Source of the DNA: Haliotis asinina
Taxonomy: Eukaryota > Mollusca > Gastropoda > Lepetellida > Haliotidae
Direction of reading: 5' to 3'
Length of the DNA: 64,000 bases
Assembly: GCF_037392515.1 (NCBI RefSeq)
Contig: NC_090285.1
Coordinates: 6,637,501 to 6,701,500, forward strand
Positions 1-30,383 of this stretch are shown piece by piece (the first letter of the stretch is position 1; each line of letters opens with the position of its first letter). Under the pieces are notes generated by a model, which saw nothing but the letters and a program-made list of their open reading frames with translations, did not search any database and was not told where the DNA came from. The position numbers and the translations under genes are program-made.

Positions 1-2235
1 GATATCCATTTTGATTGAAGGTTCAGCTGTCATAGTAATTTTAAGTATGATGTCATGTGATTCCCTGGAACTGAACAAGATACTAAACCATTCTCTGATG
101 GGACATATCAAGTGGGTGCCAAACAGCATGTGTTTCAAATCGATAAATCAGTGTATTCCTAAAATACCTGTAAATGTTATCAATAATTAGTTTCAGTTTA
201 CAGTCTTTTTTAAACTATATTTGACAAAATGTGTTCATATAATATGTGATAGCATCTTGAAAAAGGACATTATCAATCAGTCTGGTTACAATGGTCTGAA
301 TAAGCTAAGACCCCTGAGATTGGCATGCTTGTTTCTGTCTTGAGAGATGATTGAATCATCCACACACTGTGGTGTGACTGGGGACATGGTAGGACACACT
401 GCTAGATCATCCTTCACAGATGTAGTTACCAGTTTTCCCCACTGGGATCAATCAATCAATCTTAATGAATATGAGGTTCTAAACACTTCCATATGTTAGA
501 CAAGTAGGTTTATTACTTTCATTCGGATTCAGGTTTTTACTTGAAAATAGTTTTTACTTGAATCTGACTGATTTTGCAAAATTCTTGTAGGGGTTTATGT
601 ACTGCCTTAACTCTTGTTCGTTATATACAAGAATTCAGACACACTTTTGATAAAATCAATATGTCACACACACTAGTAAATAATCTGTGTATATCATGTG
701 GTCATAGATCACACATGAAGACAAAAACTGTTCACAACGTACAACTATATAACGATGAATGAAAGTAATAAATAATTTGTCACTACTCATAATTGCTTAA
801 TTCTATGAACTTCCTTTTGAAAATTACACTGGACAGCAACTATCTTAAAAATAACACATGAACAATCTTCAGCTAAGGTGTTGTTTCCAGTGTTATCAGG
901 CTGGAAGACAATATCTTATCTTGTTGCTAGGAGGAAATTTTCACCTTAAGGTTGTAAGAGGGGCACTAAGTAGGTTGAATATGGTACATTGGTTTCTTGA
1001 TTTACAATTCTCCTTGTAGTTGCCATGGCATGGTAAAATGGGACTCTAATAGTTTTAATTTGGCACTGGAGTGTGTAGAGCCTGGCATTTCCCTTGAACC
1101 TTGAATATGGCACAGGAATGTGTAGAACCTGGCATTTCCCTTGAGCCTTGAATATGGCACTGGAGTGTGTAGAACCTGGCATTTCCTTTGAGCCTTGAAT
1201 ATGGCACTGGAGTGTGTAGAACCTGGCATTTCCCTTGAGCCTTGAATATGACACTGGAGTGTGTAGAGCCAGGCATTTCCCTTGAGCCTTGAATATGACA
1301 CTGGAGTGTGTAGAGCCAGGCATTTCCCTGAGGCTGTCACTGGGGATTCCAAAGAGGTAGAATACTGTATGTTGTAGATCCTGGCATTTTCCCTTGAGCC
1401 TTGAATATGACCCTGGAGTGTGTAGAGCCAGGCATTTCCCTTGAGCCTTGAATATGACACTGGAGTGTGTAGAGCCAGGCATTTCCCTGAGGCTGTCACT
1501 GGGGATTCCAAAGAGGTAGAATACTGTATGTTGTAGATCCTGGCATGTACTGATAATCGCCATCAGGTTGTGTCTAGGATAGGTCTACCATATATTATCA
1601 TTCCAGCCTGATGTCGTTATCACATAGCTTACTAATTGCATGAATTAACAGATGAATTACTGCATGCTAATCATATACACATGGTTTGCTGGTGATCCAT
1701 ATATGGTGGTGTTTGTGTGTCATAATGAATTAAGTGTGATACATAGACTATTTATTGCGACTTTGCAATTCAATCTTTGATAGAAACCACACAGGATGTT
1801 CAGACTGTTATCCTGCAAAGTTTAAATATTGGTAAAAAAGACAAGTGTCAAAAGATCTTATGCCAATTAAATATGGCTGAATGGGAACTGGATTGTGAGT
1901 TTTGGGTGCAATGTGTTTTGCAGGTTTATGTTTTGGGAACAATTTGTTTTCCTAGTGATTAATTGTTCAATTTGTTCTTTGATTGTGGAAAGGTGAGAAG
2001 ACAGATTTGCAAACCAACTTGTTAGTGTATGTATGTATGTAACCTCTCAATCTACAAAGTTCAGGGAATCTTACCTGACCAAAACTAGAAGTTTTGGGAA
2101 GAGATTATTGTAGATCAAACATTTGTAACAATTAACCCAACAGGTATGAGAGCACTAACAGTTGATCATGTGACCTACATCATATTGTTGACGATTTATA
2201 AAACATGAGATGTAATTTGCCATATCCGTTTTCAG
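1..2235. other. Probable intron of the Slp-like gene
   Basis: No convincing exon was found. The first C2-gene exon begins at 2236 after a 'ttttcag' acceptor and opens mid-codon, so this stretch is most simply upstream intron. It contains the 47-bp tandem array at 1053-1555 and a short GTAT run near 2027-2040. The rest is AT-rich unique-looking sequence. Confidence 0.5.
1053..1555. repeat. 47-bp minisatellite with a higher-order unit
   Basis: About nine copies of a unit containing 'ggagtgtgtagagccaggca' are seen; successive 'tgtgtag' motifs at 1072 and 1119 give a 47-bp period. A second segment (about 70 bases, containing 'gaggctgtcactggggattc') interrupts the array at about 1325-1390 and again at 1484-1550, spaced about 159 bases apart, so part of the array has been copied as a block. 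Because 47 is not a multiple of three, the unit is read in all three frames in turn; the long minus-strand open frames here are by-products of the repeat, not a gene. Confidence 0.9.
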
Positions 2236-10475
<8,240 letters not shown>

Positions 10476-10924
10476 CGCCTGCTGGATCTAGCCAATCACA
10501 TCATTCATAGTGGTGTTTGAGTACATACATGGAATAGTCACATACTTTAAGTATGCTGTTTCCGTGGACGTATTGAACGATTATTGGCCTTTCCCTTGCT
10601 CTGCCTTGTATTATCAAGCCAATTCTTGACAAGGTTGCCCTTGATTTCTACATTTCTATCTGTGACAGTGTGAGCCTAGTGTCTGTGTTGTAGGCAACAC
10701 TAGTAGTTGTCTGTAGACAGTGGAGACTAGATCAACTCACTCCCATTGGAGTCTAAATCAGAACAGCTCATCAGTTCAGTAGTTACTACATGATAGAAAA
10801 CTTCCACAGAACTCATATTCAGACAATTTCACAGTCCTTTCTATTCATCTTGGGAATGAAGCTATAGGACAGTCCAGTTTGTCAGATGGGGGATTCAATC
10901 TGTGTGACTGTCCATTCTGTTTGC

Positions 10925-11300
10925 ATTTGGGGGAATCAAGCCATGGCACAGTCTACTGCGTCAACATGGGTGATTTAAGCTATGGGACAGTCTCTTGTTA
11001 ACATAGGTGAATCAAGCCATGGGGCAGTCTACTGTTATCATGGGTGAATCAAGCCCTGGGACAGTCTACTGTGTTATCATGGGTGAATCAAGCCATGGGA
11101 CAGTCTACTGTGTTATCATGGGTGAATCAAGCCATGGCACAGTCTACTGTGTTATCATGAGGGAATCAAGCTGTTGGACAGTCTACTGTGTTATCATGAG
11201 GGAATCAAGCTGTTGGACAGTCTACTGTGTTATCATGAGGGAATCAAGCTGTTGGACAGTCTACTGTCTAGACATGGGGAGTCAAGCCATGTTACAATCC
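10925..11300. repeat. 39-bp minisatellite
   Basis: About nine to ten copies of a unit such as 'atcaagctgttggacagtct' plus 'actgtgttatcatgaggga'. The last three complete copies are almost identical and the earlier ones diverge, with 'gccatgggacag' in place of 'gctgttggacag'. The period of 39 is a multiple of three, so one frame repeats a 13-residue peptide. It lies 450 bases after the Slp-gene stop and could be inside its 3' UTR. Confidence 0.9.
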
Positions 11301-12224
11301 ATTGCAGAGTCAAGCCAAAGAAGCATCCATTCTATTATCATAGCGTGTATGGTGTTTCTGTTCGTGAGTTGAATGGGCAGTGCTGTATATCTTTTGCCTG
11401 GCGCCCAGAAAGAGGAAGTTTTGCTGAAGCTTGTTTGCAAACAAGGCTATTAAGCAGTTTGAGGCTGGGGCTGGGAGGCATTTACAGTTTGTTTGCTGTG
11501 GTACCATCTCTCCTTCAAACTTTGACCTGTTTATATGTCTGTTACATTGTGTAATGCAGCCATATTTTATATGTAAAGCCATTTCTCAGTGCTACTGAAC
11601 AAGAGAGACAAATACTAACAATAATATATTATGATGTACAGTTTTAACAAGCAAATTAATATGTTATGGGCACATTAACAATACATTCATATGTCTGGAA
11701 ATGGTCACTATGTCAACCCTTTTCAGTAGCAAATGTTAAAATTTTAGAAGTATCTGTTTATGTGGCATTTACCAGATCCTAACTTTCTTATGTATGTACA
11801 ATAATATATAACAGTGATAATCTGAACAGATACTGTTTATGTTAAGTTTGGGGTTGGTGACTTTAGTCTCCTTATATTGATCTGTAAACAAAATATGTTC
11901 AGGTTAGAGTTATTAATAGCCCCCTAATATACCAGCGATGCAGCCCAGAGGCTTGTGGACAGTGTATTTAGCAGTTGTTCAAAATGTTTGATATCACTTG
12001 ATATGAGAGGTATGTTGAAATAATTCATGTCATTCCATGTAATTTAATAAATATGTGATTAGATGCTGTCATATATTGATGTGGCGAACTAAAAGTTGTC
12101 ATGAAGTAATAATTCAATCCTTGCATATTCCTCCCTTCATCATCGTTGTATTTGTTTTGATCTTGGAATACCCAAACTATTGGTACAGATCCTTACCACT
12201 GGACACTGTGGTGTCTGAATGCAG

Positions 12225-12760
12225 TGGTGTCCCAAGCCTTGTGAGTAACTAGAAGGAAGAGATGTGCATGTCCCAAGCCTTGTATGTAACTTGAAGCCAG
12301 AAATGTGCATGCCCAAAGCCACTGTGGGTCGCTGGAAGTGTGAGATGTGCAGGTCCCAAGCCTTGTGAGTAACCTGAAGCCAGAAATGTGCATGCCCAAA
12401 GCCACTGTGGGTCGCTGGAGTAACTTGAAGCCAGAAATGTGCATGCCCAAAGCCACTGTGGGTCACTGGAAGTGTGAGATATGCATGTCCCAAGCCTCTG
12501 TGAATCACTGGAAGTGTCAGGTGTGCCTGTTCCAAGTTGCTGTTTGTCAAAGGAAGTGTCATATGTACATGTCCCAAGCCTCTATGAGTCACTGGAAGTG
12601 TCAGATGTGCATGTCCCAAGCCTCTATGAGTCACTGAAAGTGTCAGATGTACATGTCCTAAGTTGCTTTGAGTCACTGGAAGTACTGGGTGCACATGTCC
12701 CAAGCTGCTGTGAATCACTGAAGTGTCAGGTGTACATGTCCCAAGCCGCTGTGTATGACA
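12225..12760. repeat. 42-bp minisatellite
   Basis: About twelve diverged copies of a unit built on 'cccaagcctctatgagtcac' and 'tggaagtgtcagatgtgcat'. The period is 42 bases, with insertions and one local block duplication around 12290-12470 in which the segment 'aagccagaaatgtgcatgcc' recurs three times. Open frames on both strands are by-products of the period being divisible by three. Confidence 0.9.
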
Positions 12761-13302
12761 TTTGTATATAGACCCTCCCAATGTCTGTTTATATTTTCAC
12801 TCATTCAGAGCTTTCTATTTGTCTTACTGTACAGTTTATACTTGTTGAAGTTTATACCTCTTTTGATATATATTTTTCTTTCTATACATATTGTACAAAT
12901 CAGTTTCATTTCTTAATTTGTTTTTCTTGGCTGGAACCAAGATGTATCATTAGTTAACAGAAAGATTAATTGAGGCCATCTGGTTGGTTGTGTTATATAT
13001 ATCTAGGTTCTATGCACCCACATGTTGACATAATACCAGTTTTTCAATATTGCCATTATTATCATTCTATGGGAGACTGGTCTACATCAGAGAATGATCT
13101 GTAGACCCATGCTGCAGTCAATGAAGTGATGTCTTTTGGTGTATCTGTATTGACCAACTAAGTGTCTAAAGAATATTGACTGTGTACAGGGTTATAGCCA
13201 GATCAGTTCTATATCTTGTTTTACAGATCAACCTGTCATATTTTTTCAAGAAGATACAAAATAAAAAGTAATTTTCCCTGCTCAAAAGTAAAATCCTAAT
13301 GT

Positions 13303-13353
13303 CTTTTTTTTGGTTTTTTTTTTTTGGTTTTTTTTTGGGGGGGGGGGGGGGGG
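13303..13353. repeat. Poly-T / poly-G low-complexity run
   Basis: Runs of T broken by GG pairs, ending in about 18 consecutive G. On the minus strand this is a long C run followed by A runs. Such tracts are error-prone in sequencing and assembly, so the exact length is not reliable. Confidence 0.9.
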
Positions 13354-15740
13354 AAGAATGTATACTTACAAGAAAACCCTTTTCAGTTTGTTTGCCCCAT
13401 ATACTTCTTACTGCCCAAATGTAAAATACTTTTATAAGTATTTAGAAGGAATATTATTTTGACTGTTGATTTCATTTCTATTTTTTCCCCTCCTGCCTTT
13501 AGGTTTCACAAGGGCAAACTATCTATAAAATAAGAAATATAATTGGTTTGGCCTAATATCTATCTTCTTACAGATCTTACACTTAAATACCTCTTCAGTG
13601 ACATCAGGTCTGAGGACACCTCCACGGGTCATGTAAGACGATATCTTTTTCAATAAAAATTGAGGATGCATAGGCTCTTGACCTAATTAAAATCAGCTGA
13701 TTTGTCTTCACGTCTTTACAACCTCAATTTGAAAATGTCTGTCGCTTCCCAGAATGCAGATATACCATCTACAGTAAGCTTTTCAGGTGTATATGCCAGG
13801 GTGTATAAAGTCCTCAAGAAAAAAAACAGCAACACATAATTATTTGTGCATTCAGGTTTCAACAATTACTTTTTTGTTCTTGTCAAATTTGCTTGCATGA
13901 TTTGTGCAAAGAATATAGAAGTCTTCACACTGATGCATTGATCAGAGAGTTCACCTGATGCAGCCTCCAGGGAGGTGTCCATGGTTCTTGTACACAGAGG
14001 TAAAGTGTCAGGACTAAAAGGTGCGATTGGAATAATCATTTGAGCACAGCTTAAGGTTCTGATCTAATGTGTGTTCATTGTTTGGGTCAGGAGTAGTACA
14101 TTTTTATCCAGATATCAGTTTCCAACCACATTCTTTACCAACCGACGATAGCACTTATCTACCTCAACATTGACAGACCCCTTGGCTCTGGGTTGGAGTG
14201 GAAAGTGTTTGCTTGTGCCACAAATAATCTTTCTGGGTAAACTATAGTACTTGGCTGTGCTCTAAGTAGACAGAAGACTTATGACAAATATTTCATCATA
14301 CATGTAGCTGCAAATCATTTAGCACTGTACAATGTTAAAATGAGCATCTCACTCAAAAACTGTATCTTTTTTGGTTTCTGAAGTTTCATTCAATGAAATT
14401 ATATCTTAAATATTGTATATTAAACGTTATATGATAAAAGGGAGAGATAAGTTATACATTCATGTTTTTCCGAACCGTGAATATTAATATTAGGAATACA
14501 TTGAGTGAGGCATGCTTAATAAAATATTAATATTAACTGATGTGGAGATATTCTCTGCAGTCTCTTATCCATCTATTATTTGACCATACAGCAGATAGTA
14601 ATGGAACTATTCACCAAACTGTGATATATGTTTGTTCAACGTTTTGTCAGTGCTATGATTGGTTGTATATATTGGTGACCTTGCCCTTGTATATGTTTTT
14701 AGTATTGATGTTAGTCCTGTTTCTTTCTTACCATCAAAGACATGGATTGACTACTCTTGGTAGGAGAATTATTTAGGTCTTTTCATCATTATTTTTTATA
14801 GAACTGAAACCTGCTTGATTGGAAGTGTACTTGATGAGCTCTAAAAGGTTGGAATTATCCTTGAGAGTTCCCAGTTTAGTTTATCATGGTAACAAACCCT
14901 ATAAAAATCAATCTACAAATTTTTAATTGTCTCCAGCCTTGAGCATGAAGACAATCAGGAAGGAAAAAAAATACATGTAGCCTGAAAATAAAGCATGGTT
15001 TAACTGACGGCAGTGAATTATTCTGAGGCATGAGGGCATGTTTCATAAAGTCTTGATATGACTATCTTAACCCTTCTGGTATAGAGTTGACTAAGGATTT
15101 GTTAATCAATGCGTAGATTAATATACCATTTATATCACTGGGCAGTATGTCCATATATATTCAGCCTAGCTGATGTTGTTCAAACATATTTATACAATGA
15201 AATCCCGTGTACAGTTTCTTAGTTATTTGACAATCACTCTGGGTTAGACAAACTCAGGCTGATGCTCATTCTGCCCATGTTGCTGGGGGACTACTTTTGT
15301 TTGGACTACTTTCTGACAAACCTTTAGTCGTTGACTTGCAGATATTTCTCCCTCATGGATCATGTGTAAATAATCCTGGCTTGTCTTTAGAAAAATAAGT
15401 ATGCAAAAATCCACTATGGAAATACTCATGTTGAGAGATATGATTACTTTGTTTTTATAATTTCAGATCAACTTGCCAATTTATTTCATATACTATCTTT
15501 GTATATAAACATATATAAACACATGGCTGGGTTCTATTGCAAACAATATATATAATACTTACTATGTACTAGGTGCAATCTCTTATCCAATTTTCACTCA
15601 TTTCTCATTAAATACTGATCCAAACAGCAGAATAGTTGTTTATTTTTGGTCCAGGTTACTGTTCTTCTCACTGTTGCAACATTCAGACTTCAGATGGCGG
15701 TATGTAATTCCCAGAGATGACGTGTGACAGGGATATTCAG

Positions 15741-15890
15741 AGGTCTATATAATCGAATCTGGACCAGACAATCCAGTTATCAACAGCATGAGAATGGAGT
15801 GATGCAAATGGGATACGATGACATGTCAACCAAGAAAGTGAACCTGACCTCTTGATTGTGTTACGACAAGCATGGGTTAGTAAAGACCAG
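15741..15890 (-). repeat. SINE fragment, long-head family
   Basis: Starts abruptly at 'ataatcgaatctggaccaga', continues with 'caatccagttatcaacagca' and 'tgacatgtcaaccaagaaag', and is missing the CTCACT-rich tail. Old, truncated copy. Confidence 0.65.
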
Positions 15891-15965
15891 CTTATTCTGA
15901 TGAGAGGGTACAAAAATCAATGATCTAAACTACCAGTTGTCAAAATTCCATTTTGTGAAAGTTGC

Positions 15966-16150
15966 AGTAGCTGAATGGGGTTGGCATCTGATTCTAAGGG
16001 TGTGAGTTGGAATGCCAGATGGGACTCAACCCAACAAAAATACTAGAAACTGTACTTTACTGAAAATAAATGAATGAATTTTAGTTAGCTTTAGCAATAT
16101 TCCAACAATATCATGGCAGGAGACACCAGAAATGGACACAGAAAGTACAA
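15966..16150. repeat. tRNA-like SINE pieces
   Basis: The plus strand at 15966-16040 has a tRNA-like segment ('tgggactcaacccaacaaaa' follows a B-box-like 'gagttggaatgcc'). Next to it, 16080-16150 carries 'tagcaatattccaacaatat' and 'aggagacaccagaaatgg', the tail of the short-head SINE on the minus strand. They may be two nested insertions. Confidence 0.5.
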
Positions 16151-16273
16151 TAAAAAAATAACATGTATAACATCTGACCACTTGCTAAATGGCATCAAGC
16201 ACAACCAAGGTAAACTTTCATCTTTAAATATCAAGGAAATAACAACTCTAGTCTTGGTGATAAGATAAATGGT

Positions 16274-27664
<11,391 letters not shown>

Positions 27665-27683
<19 letters not shown>

Positions 27684-27712
27684 GGTTGTTGACAAGGTGA
27701 AGGTTCTTAATG
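27665..27712. promoter_or_regulatory. Head-to-head start region of PRMT3 and SOCS-box gene
   Basis: The PRMT3 start codon (27683-27681, minus) and the first plausible plus-strand start codon (27710) are separated by only 26 bases. An ETS-type core ACCGGAAGC sits at 27672-27680, inside the PRMT3 first coding exon. For both start codons to be used, the two 5' UTRs must overlap or the transcripts must start inside each other's coding region. If translation of the SOCS-box gene begins instead at the in-frame ATG near 27809, the gap grows to about 125 bases. Confidence 0.5.
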
Positions 27713-29017
27713 TTTTTAAGGTCAAGGCTGGAGGAACAGCTGCAGAAGGTTCAGCCTTCGGGTGTAACATATCGACGGCCAGTTTCGAGACGAGAGAGTC
27801 TTGAAATAATGTCAGCCGAAGAAGACAACGGTCATTTCATATTTATGGGTACAAAGCCACAATGTGTTCAAGGGCGTTTCGTTAATATTCACACCTATTG
27901 TCATGAGAGAAAGTTAGCGTTGAGGGAATTCGAGGCCCCAAACAATTGTGAATCTGCAACTTCACGGAAACATTTGGTTGATAAACATTGCCATTTCTTC
28001 TCACTGCCTGGGGAAATTGAGATTGGACGTATGTTGGGTCAAATGACTTGCATAGGATGTGTTGACGACATATTTATTGCCCAATACGTCACCAGCGACA
28101 AGCAAGCACGTTATGTAAAATTTGTTTTGATTGACCATGATTCCGAACAGGCGACGTCTTTCGAAGATACACATCACTTTTTCCTTCGCGACTCCGCAGC
28201 GGTCTCACCCCTAGAATGTCTTCTCAGTCCGGACAAAATGGTGTGTCTACTCAGACTCCCCCAGTCAATACTCAGCCCAAAGAAATGGTCCAAACTTCTC
28301 ATTTGTAAGAAAGCACAAGAGCATGCCCCTATAGGAAATGTAAATCCTATCATTGGAACATCACCGAGCCGTTTCAGAGACCGAAAATTCCAGCTCATGT
28401 GTTTTGATCCACAGCACCCTTGCACATTGCTGACAGCATTGCTGGATAGCTACTGCACTAAATGCAAGTTCTGTTTGTATGATTTTCATGTCAAGAAAGA
28501 TGTGCTGCAATGTTCCAGAAAGCTCCATCTGACAGAAGGCGGAAAATCGACGGTTTCAGATTCAGATAGTGATGATGAGGACTTGAGATATCTATTCCTT
28601 CAAGACTGCTCTATGACATACTGCCAAAGTGGAGACACCATTCTCATTTCTTGCAGAGTAATAGACAATTTGTCAAATGTTTTCTTCAATGTGTATTTTT
28701 TCAGTTCAACAACTTTGAAGCTAGTAGGCTGTGAAGAATTCAGGTGTGGCTCTTTTCAATTGAAAAAACATGAACTACTTGTGCCAGTTTTCGCAGCCTG
28801 TGACTCCAAAGTGACATTTTGGTTGATGGAACGAGATCAAGATGAATTCACTCCATTATTTACGTGTAATGTGCCCAAACCAATCAATCTGAAGTCCATT
28901 TGTCGAGCAGTTATTAACCATGCCTTAGCTAGAAACAAAAACAGCAAGTCTAATTTGCCCTTGCCACCGTCATTAATCAAATATTTATGTTTTTCTCAGA
29001 ATGATAATTTAGGTTAG
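27710..29017 (+). CDS. SOCS-box protein, N-terminal part unrecognised
   Basis: Single-exon frame of 435 codons, stop at 29015-29017. The C-terminus is a SOCS box: BC-box-like 'LKSICRAVI' (LxxxCxxxI, Elongin B/C binding) then a Cullin-5 box with 'LPLPPSLIKYL'. Proteins with this tail usually act as substrate receptors in Cullin-5 RING ubiquitin ligases, so that is the likely role. The first ~390 residues show Cys and His scattered through β-rich segments such as 'HFIFMG', 'FVLIDHD' and 'FQLMCFD', and an acidic patch 'SDSDSDDED' near residue 285. I see no WD40, ankyrin, SPRY or SH2 signature, so it is not clearly an ASB, WSB, SPSB or SOCS protein; a β-propeller is possible but unproven. The ATG at 27710 is first after an in-frame stop; an internal ATG ('MSAEEDNG') near 27809 is an alternative. 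Possible polyadenylation signal at 29709. Confidence 0.85.
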   Translation: MFLRSRLEEQLQKVQPSGVTYRRPVSRRESLEIMSAEEDNGHFIFMGTKPQCVQGRFVNIHTYCHERKLALREFEAPNNCESATSRKHLVDKHCHFFSLPGEIEIGRMLGQMTCIGCVDDIFIAQYVTSDKQARYVKFVLIDHDSEQATSFEDTHHFFLRDSAAVSPLECLLSPDKMVCLLRLPQSILSPKKWSKLLICKKAQEHAPIGNVNPIIGTSPSRFRDRKFQLMCFDPQHPCTLLTALLDSYCTKCKFCLYDFHVKKDVLQCSRKLHLTEGGKSTVSDSDSDDEDLRYLFLQDCSMTYCQSGDTILISCRVIDNLSNVFFNVYFFSSTTLKLVGCEEFRCGSFQLKKHELLVPVFAACDSKVTFWLMERDQDEFTPLFTCNVPKPINLKSICRAVINHALARNKNSKSNLPLPPSLIKYLCFSQNDNLG

Positions 29018-29185
29018 TTTGTGATCCCTTTAATGTACAGTATGTGAAGTAAAGACATTCCCCTACAAGCTGGAAACAACAGGTACAAACAATGATAGCG
29101 TAAAATGTAACTATCCTGATACCAACCTTTAAACAGCTGATCTTGCCTGTCGAGTGTGATGCAAAGTTTGTGCTATATTGTGATA

Positions 29186-29593
29186 CAGTGGAAGCTGTCT
29201 AATTTGGACTCGAATGGGACCGACTTTTGTGTCTGAATTAAGAGGAGTCCGAATTGGACTGGTGATAGTCAAGAGTTAGCTCCCTTAACCAGGAGATACA
29301 CATGCACGGTACTTTTACTTTTAATGTGCTTTCAGGGTAATTCGCAAAAGATGATCACTGACATTATTGCGTATCAGTAGATTATCAAAACTGTTATTCC
29401 ATCAATAAATAACCCCTCATCTTTTATACCTTGAAGGGCGGTGATTTCAGTCCGAAATCCAAGTTACATGAAGTCCGAATTAGTTAGCCTATATGTAATG
29501 ATAACTTAGTTAACTTCTGCTGGGACCAACAATTCGGTCCAAATTATATATGAAACCGAGTTACCTAGGGTCCGAGTAAGACAGCTCCCACTG
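29186..29593. mobile_element. TA-flanked MITE (pogo/Tc1-like ends)
   Basis: The left end 'cagtggaagctgtctaattt' follows TA at 29184; the right end 'gagtaagacagctcccactg' precedes TA at 29594. Reverse-complemented, the right end is 'cagtgggagctgtcttactc', so the termini are a near-perfect inverted repeat of about 20 bases starting CAGTG with a TA target duplication, as in pogo/Tc1-mariner elements. The 408 bases contain further internal dyads ('gtccgaa', 'ttcggac'-like words) and no coding frame. It lies between the SOCS-box gene stop and the AATAAA at 29709, so it may be transcribed as part of the 3' UTR. Confidence 0.8.
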
Positions 29594-29708
29594 TATTACT
29601 TTCTCTGAGAGGCATTTGAGTGACAATTCTGAACCAGTTGTCAGTGATTCAGTTTTGATGCAAATTACAAATGAAGCAAAGCAAAGACTGTGATCAAGCA
29701 GGATTTGC

Positions 29709-29714
29709 AATAAA
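29709..29714 (+). terminator. Candidate polyadenylation signal
   Basis: Consensus AATAAA 692 bases after the SOCS-box gene stop, on the same strand. It is the first AATAAA after the stop that I noticed. A downstream GT-rich stretch ('gagtctgtatatgtac') follows. Confidence 0.4.
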
Positions 29715-30383
29715 CTGGAAGAACTAATTCTGAGTCTGTATATGTACTATGTTCTTAACTGGAATGGATTGGTAAACATACTTGAATCCTTCTGAGAACC
29801 TCAAAAGTGGATTTAAGAGGCTGAGACTGTTGTGCCAGTGTTTCAGATCCACTTTCATCTACATTTGAGGTTAGCTGATATAAGGACTAATGAGGGTGAT
29901 TTTTATGGAGAAGCATGTACAATGTGAAAATTGACGTACAAAGTAAGTGACTACCAGCATACAAAATCAGTGACATATCGTAGTACATGTATGCAAAAAT
30001 GACTCCTTCTGAATAGGAAAATACTCATCCCAATCTAAAATGTGCTTGGTATTTCAGTTGGTTGTGAGACTGGTCCACTTAAAACAGTTAGTATGGATGC
30101 AAGTGTTTTACACAGTATATTCTAAGTAGAAGGATATATTTTAATAAAAAAAATAGTTTTATTTTGCAGATTGGGGCATGTCAAGGAGTTATGTGTATAC
30201 ATTAAGTATGTACATATTTAGTCTAAACAAGAAAGGGACAGAACATCTTACGTATTTATTTCTAATAACAGTTAGTGGTAGCAAGTGGTAACATTCATTG
30301 AATATCACAAGCAGGACCATAACAGACAGTATATTAATAGTTGCATCCCACAGTTTAGTCTCAGATTTTCTTCACTGCTCAAA

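Larger units (their letters stand above)
10476..16273. other. Intergenic region between Slp-like gene and PRMT3
   Basis: Tail-to-tail interval of about 5.8 kb. It should contain the 3' UTRs of both genes. Contents seen: 39-bp array (10925-11300), 42-bp array (12225-12760), a T/G homopolymer run (13303-13353), a SINE fragment (15741-15890) and tRNA-like SINE pieces (15966-16150). A possible plus-strand polyadenylation signal AATAAA occurs near 13259. No gene was recognised; the open frame at 14540-14776 looks like chance. Confidence 0.6.

Noticed and set aside
946-1563. Minus-strand frames of 205 and 169 codons
   Set aside because: By-products of the 47-bp array; no splice or homology support.
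12140-12781. 213-codon minus-strand frame
   Set aside because: It follows the 42-bp array, whose period is divisible by three, and frames are open on both strands.
14540-14776. 78-codon hydrophobic frame as a small membrane protein
   Set aside because: AT-rich sequence easily yields Leu/Phe/Ile-rich frames; no conserved motif, and no neighbour exon or polyadenylation context supports it.
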